Shown in pieces: positions 55,565-64,000 of a stretch of DNA of 64,000 nucleotides (its first letter is position 1; the number at the start of each line of letters is the position of its first letter). The notes under the pieces were generated by a model. The model searched no databases. It had not been told where the DNA came from and was given only the letters and a program-made list of their open reading frames with translations. The position numbers were made by a program, and so were the translations under genes. Origin of the DNA: Trichomonas tenax (lineage: Eukaryota > Parabasalia > Trichomonadida > Trichomonadidae); assembly GCA_023091735.1 (NCBI GenBank), contig JALKBU010000134.1, positions 1 through 64,000 on the forward strand, given 5' to 3'.

Positions 55565-55570
55565 ATGTGA
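55565..55570 (-). promoter_or_regulatory. Inr TCACAT (minus strand)
   Basis: TCACAT nine bases before the ATG of the CENP-S gene; a second TCACTTTT lies 40 bases further out. The whole promoter of both divergent genes fits in 64 bases. Confidence 0.6.
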
Positions 55571-55620
55571 CAAAATAAATACCAAAAAGTACCAATAATA
55601 AAAAAGTGACAGTTTTGGTG

Positions 55621-57069
55621 ATGTTGAGCCTAGAAGATGCTTTTGCCAAAATTTCTGAGCTCGACGCCATCGAACAAGGCTGGGTGGAGGAAAGGAAGCA
55701 AATGGAAGAGACCATTGCCAAGCTGAATAAGGAAAAGGAAGAATTCTTCCTGAAAAAGCCTGATCTCTTCGCTACAATCGCTGCTCTCCAGCGAGAGCTT
55801 GAAGAACTCGAGAAGAATCCACCAAAACCACAAGAAATCCCGCCACATGAAGTCAAACAAGAAGAAATTAAACCGATTACAGAACCAGAACAACAACAAA
55901 TCGAAATTCCTCCACCACAATTACCACCACCGACAGAAGAACCAAAGCAAGAAACTCCGCCACCCCAGATTCAAGAAACAACGCCAGAACCAGCGCCAAT
56001 TCAAGAACCTCCTCCGCCGGTACAAGAGCCGCCGAAAGTTGAGGACAAAGTACTCAAAGACATTCAAGTCGAGGCTCCGAAACCAGCGAAGAAGGGAAAG
56101 AAACCACTCAAAAAGAAATCAACAAAAGCAACAAAAGAATCCGCTGTAGAACAAGACCCAACGAAATTCGAATATGCTGTCAAATACACACTCGTTCACC
56201 ACGTGGACTCTGTCCGCGCTGTTGTTTTCCATCCGACTCAACCGTTCGTCGCTTCTGCAAGTGATGATGGAACTCTTAGATTTACAAATATTCTTTTCAA
56301 GTTGCCAAAAAGAGTCCCATCGCCAAAGCAGTACATGAGCATTCGCGCAAAGGATACTCCTATTCTTGCATTAGCAGCAAAAGGAAATTCTTTGTACACA
56401 GGCTGTTTGGACGGAACAATCCAGCAGTTTGACTTCGGTAAAGGTGATGAAGATATTTTTGCTGTCCACGGAAAGGCAGATCATCACTTATTAAATTCTT
56501 TTGAAGCAGGTGAAGCGATTTGGTCCGTTGCTGCCCACGAAAAATCAGTATATATTGTCGCAGCATGCGCAGACAAAACAATTCGTATCTTAGCGGCAGA
56601 CACTCTTGAACAATTACATTGCGTTAATACAGAATCAGCACCGACATCCTGTGCGTTTGATGAGAATGGTGAGAAATACGCTGTTGGATTCCAGGACGGA
56701 ACATTGTTGATTATGAGCAAGGAAACTATTCAAGAAACGAAAAAGTTTGATGAATTTATTTATTGTGTTACATCTTATAATGGTGGATTTGCTGTTGGAC
56801 TTGAGAGTGGAAAAATCTCATTCACAGAAGGAGATGACATCCAGGCTCATTCTGAACCAATATCTTGTTTATGCACTCTTGGCGGAGCCCTCATCTCGGG
56901 CAGCCACGATTGCTACGTGAAAGCCTTCTTAGATGGTGAGCAAAAGCTTTCTGAGAGGGTCTCTGAGAAAAAGTTTGGTGAAGGTGTTCTCTCTGTAGCA
57001 GCCAGCGATTCTATGTTTGTAGCAGCAACGTCGGATAGTAATTTGAAAGTATTCGTTAGAAGCAAATAA
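55621..57069 (+). CDS. Striatin-like WD40 protein (STRIPAK scaffold)
   Basis: About 482 residues from ATG 55621 (the open frame extends five codons to a GTG). An N-terminal coiled coil (1-70) is followed by a Pro/Glu/Gln-rich linker (72-160), a basic patch (KKGKKPLKKKS) and a WD40 propeller (about 185-482). The first blade, YTLVHHVDSVRAVVFHPTQP with FVASASDDGTLRF, is the striatin FTL..H.DGVRAL.FHP signature, and the second repeats the family's SG/TGC-D.TIQQFD. Striatin scaffolds PP2A and GCK kinases in STRIPAK. The calmodulin-binding and caveolin-binding parts of animal striatins are not evident. Confidence 0.8.
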   Translation: MLSLEDAFAKISELDAIEQGWVEERKQMEETIAKLNKEKEEFFLKKPDLFATIAALQRELEELEKNPPKPQEIPPHEVKQEEIKPITEPEQQQIEIPPPQLPPPTEEPKQETPPPQIQETTPEPAPIQEPPPPVQEPPKVEDKVLKDIQVEAPKPAKKGKKPLKKKSTKATKESAVEQDPTKFEYAVKYTLVHHVDSVRAVVFHPTQPFVASASDDGTLRFTNILFKLPKRVPSPKQYMSIRAKDTPILALAAKGNSLYTGCLDGTIQQFDFGKGDEDIFAVHGKADHHLLNSFEAGEAIWSVAAHEKSVYIVAACADKTIRILAADTLEQLHCVNTESAPTSCAFDENGEKYAVGFQDGTLLIMSKETIQETKKFDEFIYCVTSYNGGFAVGLESGKISFTEGDDIQAHSEPISCLCTLGGALISGSHDCYVKAFLDGEQKLSERVSEKKFGEGVLSVAASDSMFVAATSDSNLKVFVRSK

Positions 57070-57258
57070 TAAATTATATTCTTTTTCTATATAAAATTAT
57101 AATATATTGGACTATATCGGAATTAAGTACCCTTTTTACGGATAAACTACTTTATTCCGATAAAGTCCATTTACCACCATATAAAGTTTCTCTCATGCTA
57201 TAAATTTTGGCGATTTTTTTTTGCTTTCATACATTTTGCCACTTTCATTATTTCAAGA

Positions 57259-59653
57259 ATGTCTTGACTTTCGGTGTTGCAGAAAAATGCTGAAGGCAGG
57301 ACCATCGAATTTCAGAATAGGCTGAAGACTCTCTTTCCACAACAAACAAATTCAGTTGCAAAAATGATATTTTCCTAATCTACATATTTAAGCGGCGTTT
57401 TGAAGAATATTCAAGAAACTATTGAAAGTATATTCATATCAGTTAAATTATACAATAGATTTCCATATGCAAATCAAGTAATTCCACAACTCAAAGAAAA
57501 GCTGACCAAAGCTAAGAAAAATGTCAAGAAATCATATGATTCTTTTACATTTCGTTAACTTGCACCGGTTTTGGATAATATTTACAAAGGTACGCATCCA
57601 ACAAGTGGTTGTGTTTATACAAACTTAGTTTTTGAAGCTTTATTTAATGATGCAATTGTTGCTGCTCTATTTTATTCGGATTGTAGCGAATTAGATATAT
57701 AACCATACTCGATGACTCATTTCCTCCATCTAACAGAGCATTTTGATAATAACGTAATTAGAATGATTAGAACTAATCCTAATTTATTAGACGAAGAAAT
57801 TAAGAAGAAAATAATGCAAACCAAGTTAGATGTTGATAATTTAATGTTCATTCTTAATGCTTCAAAGTCCAAAACTGATTCTTCATATATAGAATCAATC
57901 TATGATGACTTTATACAAAATTTTGAGGACATCAAGAAAAATCCGAAATCAATTGGTAATTAAATATCAATTTTTCTTTCTCAACCAGAAATCACATCAG
58001 ATGAGTTGGAACATGCAAGCTTCCTTTTTCCGGGATTTAATTCATCCAATTCTGGCGCTAAATCTCAAATGAATACTTCACACAATGTAATTCAAGTGCC
58101 ACGCCAAACAGCGCTTCAATCAAAGAGAATTATTTCGCAATGCTTTCCATGGTTAATGAGAAAACCAGATATTTTGCAAATCTTTTTACTCAATCGAATG
58201 AAAAAGCCCAAAATTTATTCATCAAATTATTAGCTTCACTTTCACGCAATATTGTCCTCGATCATCATATTTATCTTCTTTTGAATTGGGTTTACAACAA
58301 AAAGATTGCAAATATAAACGAATTAACAATAGGCACTGTTGACAGAAACTTATTAAATTCCATTCAAAGACTTTGTCAACAAAGTAACAAAGATATGTTC
58401 GCAGCAATTGAAAGAAAGTTAAAACTCATAGACAGATTGGCTCCAAGCATTAATTTAAACAATGATTCATACAACAGAAGAATTAGTGAACTCTATGCAT
58501 TCTTAAATTCTCCAAAAGAAATAAAAGATGCCCAGAAATACATCGATCTACAAAATTCACGTTTACAATATAGAACCGCAGCTTTGAAATTATTCTGTGA
58601 CCTTTTGGAAAATGGTTACGACACAAGTTTTACAGAATATATTCAAATTCCAAACGAGATATCTGAAGGAAAGCAAATCTGTGATATAAAATACTGGAAT
58701 GAATATACTAAAGAATTGAACAGACTCATTGACATTCTTATTGCCAAAGCTGATCCTAATTTATTCTCTAATATCGTTTTGAACCTCCCATTTAATCCAG
58801 AACTTCTTTTAAGATACTTCGAGCAAAATGAAAATTATATTTATCAGATTTGTATCTTTGCATCAAGAAATCAATTTTTCCCAGCGATGTTTAGGAACTA
58901 TGCAATTAATAGAAATAAGATGCTTTATTATCCATGGTTATTAATCAACGATGCCAAACTCCCAGTTGATAAAGTTTTGGAAAACAATGTTGAATCAGAA
59001 TTTGACTTCTCTGTCATGTGTTCAATTCTTATCAAAGTTCATGTTGATGATATAATTCCAATATTCGGAAATCTCGTTGATTATTTGGGATTCGATAAAA
59101 TTGATCACTTGAGAAATCTTCTTCTCTCAAATTGCGTTAATTCTGAAAACTTACTAAATTCCATGCACAAGTTAATGACAAGTTACACATTGCCACAAAA
59201 AGACGTTTTGAACTTTTTGTATTTAACAAAGTCGCCTTTGCAAATAATATTCCAAAATACATTATTGACAGAGATGAAGGGGAACTTCTTTATGAGCAAT
59301 TATCAATGATCAATGAAAATCAAACAGGCAGAACATCGATATTTAAATTTATCAATTATATCATCCAATATAACGAAAACCGTGGAGTTCTCACATCAAT
59401 ATTTAGATACGATACAATTATTGATGAATTAGCAAATTGCAATAATGTTGAAATCTCTCAAATTTGCTCAAAGATATCGATCTATTTCAAGCCATCTTTG
59501 AGCGTAATAATCAAAAATCTCGACAGAATTCGAGACGCTTTTTTCATGACAAAAGATTTATATTTTGAAAGACTAATATCATTTGTTAAGGGCGGGCTTT
59601 TTATAACCTTAAAAACACTGTATCTCTACTCAGAATCAGTAGAGAGTAATTAA
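57259..59653 (+). pseudogene. Decayed large helical protein gene
   Basis: A long coding signal with many lesions: TGA as third codon (57265-57267), a frame change near 57.38 kb, in-frame TAA at 57556, 57700 and 57961, a frame change near 58.18 kb, then a 350-codon intact stretch (58190-59230) and a final frame change to 59653. The product was helical, Asn/Ile/Leu-rich, with no catalytic motif visible. Because a HECT ligase relic in the same orientation begins at 62.58 kb and these ligases have long helical N-terminal parts, the two may be one gene split by an insertion. That link is inference. Confidence 0.75.
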
Positions 59654-59980
59654 ACCAGTATAGATATATAGTATATGTAGTAAAGTATATATGTGTTATT
59701 AGACGTTACTCCAAATCTACATATTTGCATTAGCATTAATTACTCCCAGAGTCTTTTTTCATGAAAGACGTAAAAAATATAAAATTGTGATATCACAACA
59801 CTGAGCCTTTGTATATATATACTGATATTATATCATATATACCCATTGCTGTGATATGCATGTATATATATGTGTTACAAATTCAACACATGTGTATAGT
59901 GAAATAGACTCTCAGAAACAAGTGCAACAATGTTTTTTCCATATAGATAGTATTTAGAGCTTGAAAATGGTAAGCTATTT

Positions 59981-60010
59981 ATTAGCTATCATTTCTTCAT
60001 GATAGCTAAT
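59981..60010. other. Perfect 12-bp hairpin, 6-base loop
   Basis: ATTAGCTATCAT (59981-59992), loop TTCTTC, ATGATAGCTAAT (59999-60010). It is a compact perfect stem and no T run follows it. It lies just upstream of a short initiator-led ORF at 60065. Confidence 0.85.
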
Positions 60011-60058
60011 ATACAAAATTAGAGTCTAAACAAGGTGTTGAAAATTGAATATATAATT

Positions 60059-60064
60059 TCACTT
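60059..60064 (+). promoter_or_regulatory. Inr TCACTT abutting a start codon
   Basis: TCACTT ends immediately before ATG 60065, leaving a leader of only four bases if the A at 60061 is the start site. Confidence 0.6.
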
Positions 60065-60205
60065 ATGACGCAAATGTTAAGGCCATCAAGTATTAATTAC
60101 TACTCAAAAGGAGAGATACCAGAAGATCTTACAGATATCTATGACCAAATAAAGGTACAGAAACTCGAATCCGCACATAGGATTTTTTCTTTATTCATGC
60201 AGTAG
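60065..60205 (+). pseudogene. Gene start interrupted by the TIR element
   Basis: From ATG 60065 the frame reads MTQMLRPSSINYYSKGEIP and EDLTDIYDQ, a clean coding-like sequence with good codon use, then runs into the element at 60151 and ends at TAG 60203 inside it. With an Inr upstream, this is very probably the 5' end of a real gene destroyed by insertion. Its remainder is not evident after 61784. Confidence 0.55.
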
Positions 60206-61784
60206 ACTACATAGGTATATGTGATGTTAGTGTGAGGGCAGCTAAGGAAAAAAAAACTGTAAGATATTGAGTTACAATTTTTGATTTTTTGAATAGGATA
60301 AAAATAACATTTTTTAAAAAAATTTAGAAAATTTCAATTTTCTCAAAATTGGATACGACAAGGCCCGCGAGTTAATATATAGCAACCTAGTATAATAATT
60401 GTGTTATATACTTATCTCGGTTTGAAGATGAAAAAACTTCTCCTATATCAATTACCCGCGCGTACAAAAAAAGTGGGGAATTTGGGAGGAAGATTAAATA
60501 CTCGATTTTTGAGCGACATATACTTTACATTGTGAAAATATTTTAAGTTACTGTAAGCTCGGCAGTAAATCGAAGGTTAGTGTCCAGATATGTTTAATTT
60601 TTTTCTTTTTATATTTAAAAAAATCATTAAAACAAAGAAAATTGAGATATATTAAAACAATTAAGCATCTATTTATTACAATATCCATAATATACTATAT
60701 ATTGGAAATCAAAACAATACAAAAATCAATAAGGATTGCAGATATTGAATATGATTGTCATGAATTACTTTCTGTTCTTTTTGAACGTAATGACGCATAC
60801 TCCTGATGATTAGTGCCGAACAATTGTGTTATTAGAAACCAATTATTGAAGAATATTCTTTATCAACTCTCTATAATTACTTTTTCTGAATCTTCATGTG
60901 TTTCGAGTTCATTAGAAGCGTCGCCTATGGTTTGTTCGTGATAAATTAGATCGAAGTTCTGCACAAAACAAGCAAAAACTCACCATACTCGGTCAAAATC
61001 AATTTTTTATTGAGAAATCTTTAAAAAAAACCCAAAAAGGCATTTCGCTTCACAACGTCTAAACTAGATTGTGTTTTTGCAGAATCTTGATGCAATGTTG
61101 AAATCTGACATGTAATATATTTACAAACAAATTGTCAAAAAAGATAAATGCATGCTTTTCGACTGTTTGCGTCTTGCTGTCTTAGTAAAAGTCAGTTATC
61201 TGCAAATAAGAATGAATGAAAATATTAGTTATATGTTTAAATTCACACTAATCTAACTTTCAAAATTTTGGAAAATATCAAAAACAGCCAGATGTAAATA
61301 TTTATAGTTCAATATGCTCACAGTAGTCCAAGCTATCATTGCCAGTATGAAAAATAACGAGATACTATAATATATCTCGAGATTCAATTTAAAACTCAAC
61401 TTGTAACAGTTTTCTTGTAGTCACATTTAGATATATTTACTTACTAATGGGCACTAGCAATATACTTAAACCATTAGCAAATCTTATGTGCCAATATGTT
61501 TTTGAAATTATTGAAAAATTATGTATATGTTTTTGGTGATTAATATCAATATTTTTGTATAAAAAGCTTATCTTATCATTATGAGGCATAAACAACTTAG
61601 TCGATTTTTAATATCAAATTAAACTTTATTATATTGGCATTTTATATAACTTTGCTTACCCAATAACTATTAGATGTATTGTAGAGTAATGTGATTCGGA
61701 ATAATTAAATCTAATAACTTGCTGTAAGAACTTAACTGAATGAAATTTCTGTGGTAAAATAAGGTTAAGAGTTTCCGTACCTTT
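60151..61784. mobile_element. 1.63-kb terminal-inverted-repeat element, copy 2
   Basis: Same unit as 17951-19580, same orientation, ends AAAGGTACAGAAACTC and GAGTTTCCGTACCTTT (one mismatch between them). The middle is almost identical to copy 1: over about 360 bases from 60614 I see some three differences, whereas the first 450 bases differ at many positions and contain small indels. No target-site duplication is visible (left flank CAAAT, right flank TGATA), so the flanks may have been rearranged. No intact ORF. Confidence 0.9.
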
Positions 61785-62582
61785 TGATATTTATAATATT
61801 TCTTAATTATCTGCAATTTATTTTGTACACGAATTTCACACATATAGCGTAATATTTTCATCATTATTGGCATACTTGAAAGCATTCTTTTCTGCAACAA
61901 AATCAAAATATTTTGTAGGGTAGTATCTCTTCTATCTACAGTCTAGATATGACAGTCTGAAACAACATCAGTATCGAGAAAAACGGCACACAAGCCCACG
62001 GTTTTGGCAAAAAATTGAGAGGATGCAAGCAAAAATTGCATTTCGCGAAACTGGTGAGGTTTTATACCAAACTTAAGCGACAGAATATCTTTGCTTAGTC
62101 CAAATGTAACAATTATATCGAAAATTTGACAAATTGTTAGTTATTGAAAATTATTTATATAATATTATTTTAATCAATCAATATGTATTCCAATTGATTT
62201 TACGTGGCTATGGATGCGTTATACTTGAATGCTGACATCCAAAAGATATCACATACTTCTATTCTCATAAATGAGGCTAAAAAGATGAAAAAAATCAATA
62301 TAATCAATAATAACTCAATGAATACACATATTCATTATGCTTTAGTTCAACTATAGCCAATAGCTTCTGATTGCAGACAACTTATATTGATAATAAGCTG
62401 ATTTACTCAAAAATATGGGAAAATCAAAATTGCAATTTGATGTGTTCTTCGAAATATATAGATTGTAACATATGAATATTATAGGGCATGGAGTTTGTAT
62501 ATTATTGTTGTGTGCAAAAATGATCTGTTGTTTTTGTTGCAGTCTAGAGATAGCGTTTTATACCCTCTAGAAATCTGACACT
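61785..62582. other. Intergenic region with coding-like scraps
   Basis: An ATG at about 62211 opens 48 codons (MDALYLNADIQKISHTSILI...) that look coding but end at TAG; there is no initiator. TCTAGAG and CTCTAGA form an inverted pair near 62543-62573. It may be a relic of the split gene. Confidence 0.35.
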
Positions 62583-64000
62583 TTGGACCCCGCGGGCACC
62601 CTTAATAGGAATTTAATCAAGAAGTGTTATCCAGAATGCAGCAACGCTCTTTATTTATACGCAGTGAAAATGAAAGGAGATTTGTGTGAGATTGTTCTAA
62701 CTAATTCTTCCATCAAAACTTATATCGGAGACTTATTAATAATATCACAATATTATCAAGTCATTGTTGATTATGCTAAAATCAGAGTATTCTTTGATGA
62801 GTTCAAAAAAGCAAATGCCAGGAACATTATTGATAGGGCTTTCTTGCAGCTCACAAAATTATCACTTATGAATTGGAGAGAATTCGTTGATAAAAATGTT
62901 TTCTCAAATGATATGGGATGTAATAAAGACCTCATTACGGAGCTGTTTCCATTAAGCTCTTACCTCTTGATCGCATCAAGAATGTTTGGAAAAGTTGAAG
63001 TCATCAAAGCATCTAAGAATGGAAATTATTCAAACTTCATGATAACCGAAGATTCGTCTTTCACTGTTAATGGTGTTTTATCTCCAAGGTGCAGTTTCTT
63101 TTGCAGGTGAATCCTTTGAAATCATTGAATTTTCGGAAACATCAGATTATAAGGAAATGTTTGATAATAGAAAGTATATTGAAAGAATCATTCAACAAGC
63201 GAATGATTCTTGGTCTTCGGATTATAATTTTTACGTCGCATTAGGACATGATCGCGATATCAAAGCACCAAAATTTGCATATCTCTCAAAAGGAAATTTT
63301 ATACAATTGCAGTTCAACATGGTGTTAAAATTGATCTCGATTCGTTCTGTCGTGATACTCTTTCTTGTGTTACATTTAAATGATCTCAAGAAACAGTCTC
63401 TGTAAGTCGAAAGAGTGCTTTAGCCTTCTTCAAGGATCAATCGCAGGGAATTCCGATGATCGATCGGATTTTCAGTTAATATCCTCTCGAGTCATTCAGA
63501 TCTTCACATTTCCCATTCCAAGTTGATCTTCTTGATGAAGGATCTATTGATTATGGAGGTCCGCGAAGGCAAGTTTTTACAGATATTTGCAATGAAATGA
63601 TTTCATCAGAGACATCAATTTTTGTTGAGCCTGGCTTTTGAGATGGAATGGTGCCGTTAAATGAGCGGCCAGATATATTAAAATGTGCAGGATTCATGCT
63701 TGCATTGTGTATAGCCCACAAGATGCCATATCCATTCAATCTCAATAATTTAGTCTTCACTTATCTTTCAGGAAGTAATATATCTTTAGATGAAATCAAG
63801 ACATCATATGATAAAAACATTGCCACAGCTATTCGTGTTTTTGAATCAAGGGAATGGACTGTTGAAGATTTTGAAGCAAACCCAGAATTCCAAAATCTTC
63901 AATCCTTTATTGGCCTTGATGGAATGGTTACTGAACTTAATCCTCCAATTTCAAGCCAAAACTTTTACACATCTGTTGATACGATCGCTCAATTTAGGCT
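62583..64000 (+). pseudogene. Decayed HECT-type ubiquitin ligase, partial (runs off window)
   Basis: Coding sequence without an ATG (frame open from 62572) continues with a frame change near 63085, another between 63300 and 63340, and in-frame stops TGA 63381, TAA 63477 and TGA 63639. The part from 63500 is an N-lobe of a HECT domain: VDLLDEGSIDYGGPRRQVF, DICNEMIS, PDILKCAGFMLALCIAHK and PFNLNNLVFTYLSG, then ANPEFQNLQSFIGLDGM. The C-lobe with the catalytic cysteine lies beyond the window. The lesions leave no doubt that it is non-functional here. Confidence 0.9.

Larger units (their letters stand above)
59654..60064. other. AT-rich region with TA-repeat-like stretches and a strong hairpin
   Basis: Contains many TATATA runs (59665-59900) and the hairpin described separately. 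No gene. Confidence 0.5.

Noticed and set aside
1..64000. CRISPR array, bacterial operons or replication origin
   Set aside because: No regularly spaced short repeats and no prokaryotic genes; the DNA is eukaryotic.

Overview
The window reads as nuclear DNA of a parabasalid protist, most likely a trichomonad (Tritrichomonas foetus or a Trichomonas-type genome). The reasons are: AT-rich DNA with uninterrupted genes on both strands and spacers of a few hundred bases; Inr-like start elements (TCA followed by C/T and T/A, often TCACTTTT or TCATTTT) just before several start codons; universal-code eukaryotic proteins (eL32, centrin, AP-1 gamma, Rpn10, U2AF35, ARL3); and one 23-nt intron with the trichomonad signature GTATGT...TCTAACA..AG. 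The species is an inference.

Layout. 1-1.5 kb: two divergent unknown genes, a 120-bp tandem repeat and a hairpin, perhaps the end of a large mobile element. 1.5-15.7 kb: dense housekeeping genes (U5-40K-like WD40, SLC35F6-like transporter, EDC4-like protein, centrin, giant LRR protein, Rpn10, ARL3 with a tiny intron, DNAAF1, coiled-coil protein), with a 0.66-kb MITE-like inverted-repeat element at 13.6-14.3 kb. 16.8-25.1 kb: CAMK-like kinase, first copy of a 1.63-kb terminal-inverted-repeat element, AP-1 gamma, tRNA-Thr, and a broken multi-pass membrane gene. 25.3-40.2 kb: RRM protein, Dsc3-like protein, eL32, large coiled-coil protein, small membrane protein, ARM-like protein, BTB/discoidin protein, type I membrane protein, RCC1 protein, tRNA-Glu, PhnP-like metallohydrolase, PH-AGC kinase. 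40.2-43.4 kb: a graveyard of gene fragments and hairpins. 43.4-57.1 kb: Tul1/Dsc1-type RING ligase, a second large coiled-coil protein related to the first, an unknown 689-aa protein, a decayed kinase, ubiquilin, U2AF35, CENP-S, striatin. 57.2-64 kb: a decayed helical-protein gene, the second copy of the 1.63-kb element (inserted in another decayed gene), and a decayed HECT ubiquitin ligase running off the end.

Functional themes. Ubiquitin and proteasome functions recur: Rpn10, ubiquilin, both a Tul1/Dsc1-like ligase and a Dsc3-like subunit that would act in one Golgi/endosome membrane complex, and a HECT pseudogene. Splicing is represented by U5-40K, U2AF35 and the minute intron. Flagellar biology is represented by centrin, ARL3 and DNAAF1. 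The genes are not in operons; each appears to carry its own short promoter.
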